A DNA stretch of 64,000 nucleotides, taken from Mycolicibacterium moriokaense. Lineage in GTDB: Bacteria > Actinomycetota > Actinomycetes > Mycobacteriales > Mycobacteriaceae. Each line of letters begins with the position of its first letter. Position 1 is the first letter of the stretch. The translations under genes were made by a program, and so were the position numbers. The notes under the pieces were generated by a model, which was not told the DNA's origin, did no database searches, and saw only the letters and a list, made by a program, of their open reading frames with translations. Positions 43,296-52,280 of the stretch are shown one piece after another. The stretch lies in assembly GCF_003201655.1 (NCBI RefSeq), contig NZ_QJJU01000015.1, forward strand, positions 82,496 through 146,495, read 5' to 3'.

Positions 43296-43310
43296 GGAAA
43301 CTTCATTCTC
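43296..43310. promoter_or_regulatory. degenerate operator GGAAAC-TTC-ATTCTC upstream of the ALDH-mce operon
   Basis: The right arm is a perfect ATTCTC and the left arm matches 3 of 6 positions of the 15-bp consensus. It lies 28 bases before the first ATG of the ALDH-mce operon. On its own it is weak; its position makes it notable. Confidence 0.4.
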
Positions 43311-43460
43311 ATCTTCGGCGAATCATACATTCGCGAAGGGAGAACTCAAGCAGATGCACGGAACTCCGCCTGCCTGCAATTAACGGTGCGACAAACCGCC
43401 CTCAAACGTCTCACCAGTGGGAATCCGTTTCCCTTGTTGTCTTGCGGGATCGCAGTTCGC

Positions 43461-43475
43461 GAGAGTACGGTTCTC
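43461..43475. promoter_or_regulatory. operator GAGAGT-ACG-GTTCTC upstream of the SDR-ferredoxin-P450 operon
   Basis: This 15-bp inverted repeat differs from GAGAAT-N3-ATTCTC by one base in each arm. It lies 40 bases before the first SDR start and is followed directly by CATAAT, a possible -10 element. Confidence 0.55.
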
Positions 43476-43514
43476 ATAATCGGAAGGACGATTCTTGATG
43501 GCTGAGGCCTGCGC

Positions 43515-44213
43515 ATGAAGACCGCGGTCGTAACCGGAGGCGGTTCCGGCATTGGACAAGCGGTCGCCCAACGGCTGCGCGCCGACGGCCTGCACGTCGC
43601 GGTCATCGACCTCAATCCGTCCGATGCCGAATTCGCCTACACCGCCGACGTCACCGACCGCACTGCTGTCGACGACGCACTGACGGCAATCCGCGCTCAG
43701 CTTGGGCCGGTCACGGTTCTGGTCAACGCCGCCGGGCTGGAGAAGTTCAAGCGATTCACCGACATCACGTTCGACGATTGGCAGCGCGTCATCGACGTCA
43801 ACCTCAACGGCGTCTTTCACTGCGTTCAGGCGGTGCTGCCCGACATGATCGAGGCAGGCTGGGGGCGGATCGTCAACATCTCCTCGTCGAGCACACATTC
43901 CGGCCAGCCGTTCATGTCCCCGTACGTGGCGGCCAAGTCGGCGGTCAACGGGCTGACCAAATCGCTGGCGCTCGAATACGGCCCCAGCGGCATCACCGTC
44001 AACGCGGTGCCGCCCGGTTTCATCGACACGCCGATGCTGCGCAAGTCCGAAGCGCGCGGCTACCTCGTTGTCGAGAAGAACATCGAGGCGACACCTGTTC
44101 GCCGCATCGGCAGGCCCGAGGACATCGCCGCCGCATGCGCATTTCTGATCTCCGACGAAGCCGGCTACATCACAGGACAGATCTTGGGCGTCAACGGCGG
44201 CCGGAACACCTAA
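43515..44213 (+). CDS. short-chain dehydrogenase/reductase
   Basis: This 232-residue classical SDR has TGGGSGIG at 7-14, an Asp after the second strand (VIDLN), suggesting NAD(H), NAAG, a catalytic Ser run in NISSSSTHSG, and YVAAK with the catalytic Tyr and Lys. It is the first gene of a four-gene operon (SDR, SDR, ferredoxin, P450), and the next gene starts 19 bases later. It probably oxidises an alcohol made by the P450. Confidence 0.88.
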   Translation: MKTAVVTGGGSGIGQAVAQRLRADGLHVAVIDLNPSDAEFAYTADVTDRTAVDDALTAIRAQLGPVTVLVNAAGLEKFKRFTDITFDDWQRVIDVNLNGVFHCVQAVLPDMIEAGWGRIVNISSSSTHSGQPFMSPYVAAKSAVNGLTKSLALEYGPSGITVNAVPPGFIDTPMLRKSEARGYLVVEKNIEATPVRRIGRPEDIAAACAFLISDEAGYITGQILGVNGGRNT

Positions 44214-44232
44214 CCCGAAAGGACATCGACAA

Positions 44233-45093
44233 GTGGGACGCGTACAAGGGAAAGTCGCATTCGTCACTGGCGCAGCGCGCGGACAGGGGCGCAGTCATGC
44301 GGTCCGGCTGGCCGAAGAAGGCGCCGACATCATCGCAGTCGACCGCTGCGAGGACTTCGAGACCGTCGGGTATCCGATGGCGACGCCCGAGGACCTCGAC
44401 GAGACCGCCAAGCTCGTCGAGAAGACCGGCAGGGGCATCGTCACCGCGAAGGCCGACGTGCGGGAGGCCGGCCAGCTGCGTGAGGCGCTGGAGCGCGGCC
44501 TGGCCGAGTTCGGCCACCTCGACATCGTCGTCGCGCAGGCCGGCATCGCGGGTATGAAGGGCCAGCCGCAGATTCAAGCCTGGATCGACGTCATCAACAC
44601 CAACCTGGTGGGCACGATCAACGCCATTCAGGTCGCTCTGCCGCACCTCAAGGAGGGCGCGTCGATCATCGCAACCGGCTCCACTGCTGCCCTGATGGAT
44701 GTCTCCAAGAACGACAATCCCGGCAATGATCCCGGCGGCTCGGCCTACCTGCACTCGAAGCGGCTGTTGTCGCAATATGTCCATGCGCTGTCGGCCGAGC
44801 TGGCACCGCGGGGCATCCGCGCCAACGTCGTGCACCCCACGAACTGCAACACCGACATGCTGCAGAGCGAGCCGATGTACCGGTCATTCCGTCCGGACCT
44901 GGAGAACCCGACACGGGCGGATGCCGAACCCGTATTCGGCGTTCAGCAGGCCATGAGGATTCCCTACATCGAGCCCGAGGACATCAGCAACATGATCCTC
45001 TTCCTGGCGTCGGATGAGGCCAGGTACATCACTGGCACGCAGCAGCGTGTGGACGGCGGCGGCTACCTCAAGTGGTACGACTACCACATCTAG
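44233..45093 (+). CDS. mycofactocin-coupled SDR family oxidoreductase
   Basis: This 286-residue SDR starts at GTG 44233 with GKVAFVTGAARGQGRSHAVRLAEEGADIIAVDRCED. It has the roughly 30-residue insertion after the second strand (FETVGYPMATPEDLDETAKLVEKTG) that marks the mycofactocin-associated SDR subfamily. Such enzymes hold NAD tightly and pass electrons to mycofactocin. The catalytic residues lie around GSTAALMD and YLHSKR. It ends GGGYLKWYDYHI. The mycofactocin biosynthesis genes are not in this window. Confidence 0.85.
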   Translation: MGRVQGKVAFVTGAARGQGRSHAVRLAEEGADIIAVDRCEDFETVGYPMATPEDLDETAKLVEKTGRGIVTAKADVREAGQLREALERGLAEFGHLDIVVAQAGIAGMKGQPQIQAWIDVINTNLVGTINAIQVALPHLKEGASIIATGSTAALMDVSKNDNPGNDPGGSAYLHSKRLLSQYVHALSAELAPRGIRANVVHPTNCNTDMLQSEPMYRSFRPDLENPTRADAEPVFGVQQAMRIPYIEPEDISNMILFLASDEARYITGTQQRVDGGGYLKWYDYHI

Positions 45094-45117
45094 GGCGGAG
45101 CGGACGAGGAGAACTCA

Positions 45118-45312
45118 GTGAAGGTTTTCGTTGATTCGGAGCGCTGCCAGGGCCACACTCTGTGCTCGATGATCGCCCCGGATTCCTTTGAACTCAGCGA
45201 CATTGACGGCACGTCGTCGCCGGTGAACGAGGTCGTTCCCGCCGACCAGGAAGACGCCGTGCGCGAAGCGGTGCACTCATGCCCCGAACAGGCCATCTCG
45301 ATCGAAGAGTGA
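45118..45312 (+). CDS. ferredoxin with CxxHxxC(x)nCP motif
   Basis: This 64-residue small acidic ferredoxin has Cys10, His13, Cys16 and Cys55-Pro56. The fourth cluster ligand of a [4Fe-4S] protein is replaced by His13, so a [3Fe-4S] or His-ligated cluster is expected, as in other mycobacterial P450 partners. The GTG start lies 9 bases after GGAGAA. It sits 17 bases upstream of the P450 gene and is its likely electron donor. Confidence 0.9.
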   Translation: MKVFVDSERCQGHTLCSMIAPDSFELSDIDGTSSPVNEVVPADQEDAVREAVHSCPEQAISIEE

Positions 45313-45329
45313 GAACAGGGAGACAAGCC

Positions 45330-46706
45330 TTGAGCAACGTCGACGACTTAGCGAAAAAGTCAGCCGGCGGCGACCGTAAGAAAAATCGGTACCACTTCGA
45401 CCGGCACACGCCGGAGTACCGGTTGCAGTTCGAGAAGGTCACCGAGGAGATGCAGGCTCGGTGTCCGATGGCGTGGACCGACGTCTATGACGGCCACTGG
45501 GTCGCCGCGGACAGCAGGCACGTGTTCGAGCTGGCTCGCTGCCCTGCGGTGTCCAACGACCACGACATCAACGGCGAGCGGAACGGTTACCAGGGCATCA
45601 CCATCCCCAAGGCGCAACGAGCCACCGTCGTGCGCGGCGGCATCCTGGAGATGGACGAGCCCGAGCACAGCACCTACCGCGGTGCGCTCAATCCGTATCT
45701 CTCCCCTGCCGCGATCAAGCGGTGGCAGCCATTCGTCGACGAGATCGTGCGGGCGGCGCTTGACGAGAAGATCGAGTCGGGACGCATCGACTTCGTCGAT
45801 GATCTCGCCAACATCGTTCCTGCGGTGCTCACCCTGGCCATGATGGGCATCGAACTAGCGAAGTGGCCGGTCTACAGCGAGCCCGCGCACCTCTCGGTGT
45901 CGACGCCGGAACACTCTCCCGATGCCCCGCGCGTCGCTGAGATGAACCGCCAGATGGGCATCGACATGATCAACGCCATGACGGAGATGAAAGAGAATCC
46001 GCGGCCCGGTCTCATCAACGCGCTGCTGCAACTGCGCATCGACGGCGAGCCCGCACCGGACCTCGAAATCCTCGGCAACCTTGGGCTCATCATCGGCGGC
46101 GGCTTCGACACCACCACCGCACTCACCGCGCACTCACTCGAGTGGCTGTCGGAACATCCGGACCAGCGCGAGCTGCTCAGCCGAGAGCGCGACACGCTGC
46201 TGAACGCGGCCACCGAGGAGTTTCTGCGCTTCTACACCCCGGCCCCTGGTGATGGCCGCACCTTCTCCGAGGATGTCGAGGTGGAGGGCACGAAGTTCAA
46301 GGAGGGCGAGCGGCTCTGGATCTCATGGGCGATGGCCAACCGCGACCCGTCGGTATTCGAGCAACCCAACGAGCTCATCATGGACCGAAAGGGCAACCGG
46401 CACTTCAGCTTCGGCATCGGGGTGCATCGTTGCGTTGGTTCCAACGTGGCCAGGACAGTGTTCAAGTCGATGGTGACCGCCGTGCTCGACCGGATGCCCG
46501 ACTACGTCTGCGATCCCGAGGGCACCGAGCACTACGAGACCATCGGCGTCATTCAGGGGATGAAGCATCTGCCCGCGACGTTCACGCCAGGTAAGCCCCT
46601 GGGCCCTGGCCTCGACGAAACACTGAAGAACCTGCAACGCATCTGCGACGAGCAGTTACCGGCAAGGCCCATCACCGAACACAAGGACGCTGTAGTAATC
46701 GAGTGA
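45330..46706 (+). CDS. cytochrome P450
   Basis: This 458-residue P450 starts at TTG 45330, with GGGAG 8 bases upstream. The frame is open 17 codons earlier, inside the ferredoxin gene. The I-helix reads GGGFDTTT, ExxR is in EEFLR, and the heme loop FSFGIGVHRCVGSNVAR carries Cys368. It has a long C-terminal extension of about 40 residues beyond the usual end. It is co-transcribed with two dehydrogenases and a ferredoxin, suggesting hydroxylation followed by oxidation of the new alcohol. Confidence 0.9.
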   Translation: MSNVDDLAKKSAGGDRKKNRYHFDRHTPEYRLQFEKVTEEMQARCPMAWTDVYDGHWVAADSRHVFELARCPAVSNDHDINGERNGYQGITIPKAQRATVVRGGILEMDEPEHSTYRGALNPYLSPAAIKRWQPFVDEIVRAALDEKIESGRIDFVDDLANIVPAVLTLAMMGIELAKWPVYSEPAHLSVSTPEHSPDAPRVAEMNRQMGIDMINAMTEMKENPRPGLINALLQLRIDGEPAPDLEILGNLGLIIGGGFDTTTALTAHSLEWLSEHPDQRELLSRERDTLLNAATEEFLRFYTPAPGDGRTFSEDVEVEGTKFKEGERLWISWAMANRDPSVFEQPNELIMDRKGNRHFSFGIGVHRCVGSNVARTVFKSMVTAVLDRMPDYVCDPEGTEHYETIGVIQGMKHLPATFTPGKPLGPGLDETLKNLQRICDEQLPARPITEHKDAVVIE

Positions 46707-46776
46707 TGCCTCCCAAAATCGGCGACCAGATGGTTTGATTACGAGCCATCGAAGCGAGTTGGACGAAAGGACGACC

Positions 46777-47211
46777 ATGAAGCCGGTGAAGGTCGCGATT
46801 GCGACGGCCGCCCTTACCGCGGCTGCGGCGGTGGTCGCCCCACCGGCCAACGCCTACACGCTTGGTAATTACGACGTGCTGACCAACAGGTATGAGCGGG
46901 CTTCATGGTTTTGGGCCTTTTATCCGTGTCACCCGGCTTCGGCAGACTGCCTGTACATCAGCGCGGCTCCGCGCCTGAAGTTCTACAACTACTACGACGG
47001 CACCGCGCACATGGCCAACGGCCAGTGGACCTTGAACGTCGATGTGTCCGACGGCCTGCAGTGCCTACCCGGCTATGCCATGCCGACGCATGAGACGTGG
47101 ACGTGGGACGACCGCACGCTGGCCGGAACCATCGAGTCGAATTTCGACGTCGGCTGCTTCAACGGCCCGGCCGGGTCGCAGTCCTGGACGTTCGCACTGC
47201 AGCGGCTTTAA
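46777..47211 (+). CDS. small secreted protein of unknown function
   Basis: This 144-residue protein starts at ATG 46777 after GAAAGG, with a signal peptide (VKVAIATAALTAAAAVVAPPANA). The mature part is rich in aromatic residues and has four Cys in two pairs (PCHPASADC, QC/GC) and the pattern WTLNVDVSDGLQC. It resembles mycobacterial secreted proteins with no assigned role and the product of 30000-30539. It is convergent with the next operon, whose last stop is 5 bases away. Confidence 0.7.
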   Translation: MKPVKVAIATAALTAAAAVVAPPANAYTLGNYDVLTNRYERASWFWAFYPCHPASADCLYISAAPRLKFYNYYDGTAHMANGQWTLNVDVSDGLQCLPGYAMPTHETWTWDDRTLAGTIESNFDVGCFNGPAGSQSWTFALQRL

Positions 47212-47215
47212 AAGC

Positions 47216-48007
47216 TCACCCGGACCAACCGATCTCGCGCAGGAACGGCTGCGTGTGGACGATGCGCCCAGTCAGCGTCTTCGGATCGCCGGTGCAGAGC
47301 ACAAACGCGGTCTGGGTGATCAGCTCGATGTCCTCGGTGTCGATCTTGGCCAGATCGAGCAAGCCTGCGCCCGGGGTGGCGACGGGATTGGTGGGCGCCG
47401 CGGCATTGACGGCGATGCCGTCGCTATACAGCTCGGCCGCAAGGCTTTTCGTGAGCCGGTTGAGTGCGGCCTTGACCGTGCCGTAAACGCCGAATCCTGC
47501 CGTGCGATCGAAGTCGGAGAATGGCGGGCCTTCGATCGGATCGCCTGCAAGCGACGTCACGTTCAGCACCCACCCGCGACCGCGCTCTCGCATAGCCGGA
47601 ATCGCCAGCTGGGTCAGGTGCAACGGCGCAAGCACGTGCATCTCCATCATCAACCGCACCCGCTTGTCCGGGAAGTCGTCGAGCGGCCGCAAAAAAGTGA
47701 CGGCGGCGTTGTTCACCAGAATGTCGGGTGCGCCAACGCGTTCGACAACCTCGCCGAATAGCCGCTCGCGATCCCCGGCGTTGGACAGGTCGGCTTGGAC
47801 CGCGATCGCCACACCGCCGGAGGCTTCGATCTCCTCAAGCGTCTGCCGAAGCGAGCCTTGATATTTGGGGTCCGGCTCCATCGTCCGCGCGGTGAGCGCG
47901 ACGACCGCGCCTTCGCGGGCCAGTCGCTGCGCGATCGCCTTGCCGAGCCCCCTGCTGGTGCCGGTTACCAACGCCACCTTGCCATCACAGGACACCGCCG
48001 GACTCAT
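47216..48007 (-). CDS. short-chain dehydrogenase/reductase
   Basis: This 263-residue SDR has TGTSRGLG near residue 15, TART (Arg after the second strand, suggesting NADP), NNAAV, a Ser in NVTSLAG and YGTVK as the catalytic Tyr/Lys. The ATG at 48007 overlaps the stop of the acyl-CoA dehydrogenase (ATGA). It is the last gene of the five-gene leftward operon and probably handles a hydroxyacyl- or keto-intermediate. Confidence 0.87.
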   Translation of the reverse strand: MSPAVSCDGKVALVTGTSRGLGKAIAQRLAREGAVVALTARTMEPDPKYQGSLRQTLEEIEASGGVAIAVQADLSNAGDRERLFGEVVERVGAPDILVNNAAVTFLRPLDDFPDKRVRLMMEMHVLAPLHLTQLAIPAMRERGRGWVLNVTSLAGDPIEGPPFSDFDRTAGFGVYGTVKAALNRLTKSLAAELYSDGIAVNAAAPTNPVATPGAGLLDLAKIDTEDIELITQTAFVLCTGDPKTLTGRIVHTQPFLREIGWSG

Positions 48008-49296
48008 TTCCTGAGCCCCGCGAGCTTGTCGGCGAACTTCGCCTCCGCCGCCTCCCGCAGCCGAAGCAAGTGCTCCGACGGGAACATGTCGGGTGCCGGC
48101 TTGCGGTCCTTGAGCAGCAAGCGGGCCAGCGTGACCTTGTGCACCTCGGTCGGCCCGTCGGCCAGCCCGAGCACGAAGGACTCCACCAGATAGGAGACAA
48201 ACGGCATCTCGTGCGTCGTACCCAGCGAGCCATGCAGCTGCAGCGCGCGTGCCGACACGTCGTGGAGCACCTTCTGCATCATCGCCTTGACCGCCGAGAT
48301 GTCCGCGCGAACGGCCTTGTAGTCGTTGTGCTGGTCGATCTTCCACGCCGTCTGCAAAGTGAGCAGGCGGAATGCCTCGATCTCCATCCACGAGTCCGCG
48401 ACCATTTCCTGGACCAGCTGCTTGTCGGCCAGCATCCCGCCCTGGGTGTACCTCGAAACGGCCCTTTCGCAGATCATGTCGTAGATGCGCCGGACCAGTC
48501 CAACGGTACGCATCGCGTGGTGGATTCGCCCGCCACCCAACCGCGTCTGAGCGACGACGAACGCACCGCCGCGCGGTCCGAGCATGTGATCGGCAGGGAC
48601 GCGGACGTTTTCGTACCGCACATAACCCTCGCGACCCCCACCGGGCGGCTGGTGCCCGAGGCCGACATCGCGCAGCACATTGATACCCGGCGTCTCCCCC
48701 GGCACGACGAACATCGAATACCGTTCGTAGGGCGGTGCATCCGGATCGGTCATCGCCATCACGATGATGACCGACGCCATCGCCGCGAACGAAGAGAACC
48801 ACTTCTCGCCGTTGATGATCCAGTGGTCACCCTCTTGTGTCGCGGTCGTTGTGAACACCTTGGGGTCCGCGCCGCCCTGCGGTTCGGTCATCGAGAAGCA
48901 CGACACGATCCGATTGTCGAGAAGCGGCTCGAGGTAGCGCTTCTTCAACTCGGGAGTGCCGTAGTGGGCGAGGATCTCGCTGTTGCCCGAATCGGGCGCC
49001 TGCGAGCCGAAAACGATTGGCGCACTTTCCGACCGGCCGAGGATCTCATTGAGCAGGGCCAGCTTCACCTGGCCGTATCCGGGACCACCCAAATGCGGTC
49101 CGAGATGAGTCGCCCACAGGCCGCGCTCCTTGACGATCTTCTGCAGCGGTGGGATCAACGCCTGTCGGACTGGATCGTTGAGGTCGTGTGACTCCTTGAC
49201 GATCAGGTCTATCGGTTCGCATTCCGAACGCACGAATTCCTCAACCCAGCCCAGTTGCGTCGCCCACTCGGGATCGGTCGAGAAGTCCCACGCCAT
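48004..49296 (-). CDS. acyl-CoA dehydrogenase
   Basis: This 430-residue FAD-dependent ACAD starts at ATG 49296 behind GGAGGG. It has CFSMTEPQGGADPKVFTTTA (FAD/substrate strand), WIINGEKWFSS, GPRGGAFVVAQTRLGGGRIHHAMR and LHGSLGTTHEMPF at the C-terminal helix bundle. It is longer than the two other FadEs of the operon and resembles the homomeric FadE class acting on branched or cyclic acyl chains. The long in-frame upstream extension lies over the hydratase gene and is rejected. Confidence 0.88.
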   Translation of the reverse strand: MAWDFSTDPEWATQLGWVEEFVRSECEPIDLIVKESHDLNDPVRQALIPPLQKIVKERGLWATHLGPHLGGPGYGQVKLALLNEILGRSESAPIVFGSQAPDSGNSEILAHYGTPELKKRYLEPLLDNRIVSCFSMTEPQGGADPKVFTTTATQEGDHWIINGEKWFSSFAAMASVIIVMAMTDPDAPPYERYSMFVVPGETPGINVLRDVGLGHQPPGGGREGYVRYENVRVPADHMLGPRGGAFVVAQTRLGGGRIHHAMRTVGLVRRIYDMICERAVSRYTQGGMLADKQLVQEMVADSWMEIEAFRLLTLQTAWKIDQHNDYKAVRADISAVKAMMQKVLHDVSARALQLHGSLGTTHEMPFVSYLVESFVLGLADGPTEVHKVTLARLLLKDRKPAPDMFPSEHLLRLREAAEAKFADKLAGLRK

Positions 49297-49319
49297 TGGT
49301 CGTCCCTCCGTCGTGTCGG

Positions 49320-50087
49320 TTACCGCTTGCGCCGTTCGGCCGCTTCGTCGGTCGCATGAGCCAGCACCTGGTTGCGGTTCTCCAGCTCCATTGCCGCCTC
49401 GACCCCCGCGGCGTCGGTGTTCACCTGCAGCGCCCGCTTCGTCAACTGCACGCCGAAGGGTGGCAATTCGGCGATGCCCGCGGCCAGTTCGATGGCGCGG
49501 CCCGCCAGCAGGTCCGGTTCGACAAGTTCGCTGACCAAGCCGCGGCGATCGGCCTCCTGGGCCGTCACCGTTCGACCGGTCAGCATCCAATCGGCGGCCA
49601 CGCTGGTTCCGACGATCCGGGGCAGGTGATAGCTCATCCCCATCTCGGCACCCGACAATCCCAGCAGGATCGCTCCGTTTCCGAATGTGGCGGCCGCCGA
49701 GCAGATTCGGACGTCGGCGGCAAGGCACATCGCGAATCCTGCGCCGACACACGGTCCGTTAACGGCGGCTATCACGGGCTGCGGCAGGTCCCTGATCGCC
49801 TGTGGCAGCGCGGCCATCGCTTCCTGGAACCGCAGCCGGTCGATCGCGGGGTCGGACGCATCGAGCATGCCGGGGCCGAAGTCGCGCACGTCGATACCCG
49901 AGCAGAATCCACGGCCCGCCCCCGTGAGGACGACGACGTTGACCGACGTGTCCTTCGCGATGTCGGCGAACGTCTGGGTGAGTTCGTCGCGCATCACTTG
50001 GTTGATCGCGTTCAGCTGCTTGGGCCGGTTCAGCTGCAGCACAACCGTTCCGGCCTGCGGCCGGTCGACGATCAGCGTCTCGGTCAC
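49320..50087 (-). CDS. enoyl-CoA hydratase/isomerase
   Basis: This 255-residue crotonase has GRGFCSGIDVRDFG and NGPCVGAGFAMCLAADVRICS forming the oxyanion hole. The usual catalytic Glu lies in GLSGAEMGMSYHLPR. The GTG start at 50087 lies 3 bases after the stop of the preceding acyl-CoA dehydrogenase. It should hydrate the double bond introduced by the FadE enzymes of this operon. Confidence 0.87.
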   Translation of the reverse strand: MTETLIVDRPQAGTVVLQLNRPKQLNAINQVMRDELTQTFADIAKDTSVNVVVLTGAGRGFCSGIDVRDFGPGMLDASDPAIDRLRFQEAMAALPQAIRDLPQPVIAAVNGPCVGAGFAMCLAADVRICSAAATFGNGAILLGLSGAEMGMSYHLPRIVGTSVAADWMLTGRTVTAQEADRRGLVSELVEPDLLAGRAIELAAGIAELPPFGVQLTKRALQVNTDAAGVEAAMELENRNQVLAHATDEAAERRKR

Positions 50088-50090
50088 TTG

Positions 50091-51266
50091 TCAGCGCCGG
50101 GGCAGGCCGAGCACCTGGGTGGCGATGATGTTGCGCTGGATCTCCGAGGTTCCGCCAGCGATCGTGCCGCCGAAGCTGCGGGCGTAGCGCTCGAACCAAC
50201 TGACAAAGTAGTGGTCGAGGTTCATGTGCGCGTAGGGACCGGTGGTCGAGGGGTGGGTGAGCCCGTCCGCCCCTGCGGCAGTCAGCGCGTTCTCGAACGC
50301 CTGACGCTCCGCCTCGGAGCCGAACAATTTCAGCACCGATACCGACGCGGTGTCCATCTCGCCACGCGCCGCCCGGGCCAGTGCCGCCGAACCCATCGCC
50401 CGCAGCGCCTGGTAATCCATGATCGTCGTGGCGTACTGGTCGCGTTCCAGGGCTGTGCGCGGGGAGAAGTCGGCGATCATGTTGTCGATCCGGTCGGCGA
50501 AACCAAGCCACATCATCGTGCGCTCGTGGCCGAGGGAGCCGTTGGCCACGCCCCAACCGCCGTTCAGGGGTCCGACGAGGTTCTCGGCTGGCACGCGCGC
50601 GTCAGTGAAGAAGACTTCGTTGAAGTCCTTGTTCTCCTGACCGGTCATGTCGGCGAACGGCCTGCACACCACGCCTGGCGTGTCGGTCGGGATGATCAGC
50701 ACGCTGATGCCCTTGTGCTTGGGCGCGTCCGGATCTGTGCGCACGAACGCCAGGAGCCAGTCCGCGTCATGGGCGCCGGAGGTCCATACCTTCTGGCCGT
50801 TCACCACGAAGTGATCGCCGTCCAGAACGGCGCGGGTGCGCAGCGACGCCAGGTCAGAGCCCGCACTCGGCTCGCTCATGCCGAGCGACGCGGTCATCTC
50901 ACCCTTGAGCACCGGAACCGCCCACCGGTGTTTCTGCTCGTCCGAGCCGAACGAAATCAGCGACGCCGCAATGATGTTCACGCCCTGCGGATTGAAGCTG
51001 TGGTAGATCCGGCGGCGGCACAGTTCGTCCAGATGCACGAATTGCTGCAGCACCGTCGCGTTGCGGCCACCGAACTCCGGCGGCTGGGCGGGCAGCAGCC
51101 AGCCGTTGTCGAACAGCAGCCGCTGCCAGTCGCGGGCCCATTGCGGCATGTGCGATACCGACCGCGGCCGCTCCAACGTCTGGTCCTCCGACGGAAGGTG
51201 CTCGTCGAGGAACGCCGAGAACTCGGCACGGAACTCTTCGACGTCGGAATCAAAAGTCAGCTGCAT
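50091..51266 (-). CDS. acyl-CoA dehydrogenase, large subunit type
   Basis: This 391-residue ACAD starts at ATG 51266 behind GGAGG. It has ASLGMSEPSAGSDLASLRTRA, FVVNGQKVWTSGAHDADW and the C-terminal FAD-binding GGTIAGGTSEIQRNIIATQVLG. It overlaps a 332-residue ACAD-like gene by 17 bases. Such unequal, overlapping fadE pairs in mycobacteria usually encode alpha2beta2 heterotetramers (ChsE type) that act on steroid or other bulky acyl-CoAs. Confidence 0.88.
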   Translation of the reverse strand: MQLTFDSDVEEFRAEFSAFLDEHLPSEDQTLERPRSVSHMPQWARDWQRLLFDNGWLLPAQPPEFGGRNATVLQQFVHLDELCRRRIYHSFNPQGVNIIAASLISFGSDEQKHRWAVPVLKGEMTASLGMSEPSAGSDLASLRTRAVLDGDHFVVNGQKVWTSGAHDADWLLAFVRTDPDAPKHKGISVLIIPTDTPGVVCRPFADMTGQENKDFNEVFFTDARVPAENLVGPLNGGWGVANGSLGHERTMMWLGFADRIDNMIADFSPRTALERDQYATTIMDYQALRAMGSAALARAARGEMDTASVSVLKLFGSEAERQAFENALTAAGADGLTHPSTTGPYAHMNLDHYFVSWFERYARSFGGTIAGGTSEIQRNIIATQVLGLPRR

Positions 51267-52248
51267 CAAATTCCTCCGCGATAACCGCGCGGTGTTCCGC
51301 CGCGCCGCCGAGCAGCAACTCGCCCGCCTTGGCTCGCTTCAGCGCGAACTGCAGATCGTTCTCCCATGTGAACCCCATTGCACCGAACAACTGCAGGCCA
51401 TGCCTGAACACTAGCGACTGGCACTCCCCCGCGGCCGCCTTGGCCATCGCGGCAGCCAGCCGCCTGCGCGGGTCGTCGGCCGAAATCGTCAGTGCGGCAA
51501 AGTAAGACAACGCGCGGGCCCGCTCGATGGCCACGTGCATGTCGACGGCCTTGTGCTGGACGGCTTGAAACGTTCCGATCGCAACGCCGAACTGCTGGCG
51601 CTGCTTCACGTGCTCGAGCACCAGGTCGAGGATGCGCTGGCAGGCGCCGACGGTGGTGATCGCCATGCCGGTGAGCGCGACATGGTGGGCCCGTTCCGCA
51701 TCGACGTGAACGCGGTCGGTGTCAGGTACGTGCACGCCGTCGAACGACACCTCTGCGATGTGGAGCACCGGATCGAACACCGGGCTTCTGCGCACCACCG
51801 CTTCGCCGGCGTCGACGATGAACACGCCTGCGTCGGTGACCACCGCAAGCCTTTCGGCACGATCACCGTCTAGCACGTGACGCGCCGTCCCGTGCAACAC
51901 CCAGCCGTCGGCATCGCGGTGGGCCGTGACTCCGCTGTATACGGCCGTGCCCGCCTGTTGTGAATCGAAGCGATCCCCGACCAAGGGGGCGAACTGGGTC
52001 AACGTCGCAAGGAACGGCGTCGGATCGGTGGCGCGGCCGAGTTCTTCCAACACGATCGCCAATTCGACGGCGTTCTCCGGATCCGTCAGCTCCGTCCAGC
52101 CCGCATCCACGTAGGTCTTCCACAATGGGCTCGGATCGACGTCGTCCTCGGCGATGCTGCGCACGAGGGTCGGCGGACACTGCTTGGCGACGGCGTCGCG
52201 AACGGTCTCCTGCCACAGCCGTTGATCAGCGTCGAACTCCAGTAACAC
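51250..52248 (-). CDS. acyl-CoA dehydrogenase, small subunit type
   Basis: This 332-residue ACAD-like protein has a recognisable N-terminal helical domain (LWKTYVDAGWTELT, VLEELGRATDPTPF) and C-terminal QRQQFGVAIGTFQAVQHKAVDMHVAIERARAL. The middle FAD/substrate strand motifs are degenerate, as in the small partner of heteromeric ACADs. GTG 52248 is preferred to GTG 52251 for spacing from GGGAGG. It is the first gene of the operon, just downstream of a perfect operator. Confidence 0.86.
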   Translation of the reverse strand: MLLEFDADQRLWQETVRDAVAKQCPPTLVRSIAEDDVDPSPLWKTYVDAGWTELTDPENAVELAIVLEELGRATDPTPFLATLTQFAPLVGDRFDSQQAGTAVYSGVTAHRDADGWVLHGTARHVLDGDRAERLAVVTDAGVFIVDAGEAVVRRSPVFDPVLHIAEVSFDGVHVPDTDRVHVDAERAHHVALTGMAITTVGACQRILDLVLEHVKQRQQFGVAIGTFQAVQHKAVDMHVAIERARALSYFAALTISADDPRRRLAAAMAKAAAGECQSLVFRHGLQLFGAMGFTWENDLQFALKRAKAGELLLGGAAEHRAVIAEEFDAADF

Positions 52249-52280
52249 CACGGCCTCCCTGCGGCTTGGTCACGTAGAAC

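Noticed and set aside
49296..51284. A 662-residue open frame on the plus strand
   Set aside because: It lies entirely antisense to a hydratase and an acyl-CoA dehydrogenase with full motifs; Arg/His/Val-rich shadow of high-GC coding DNA.
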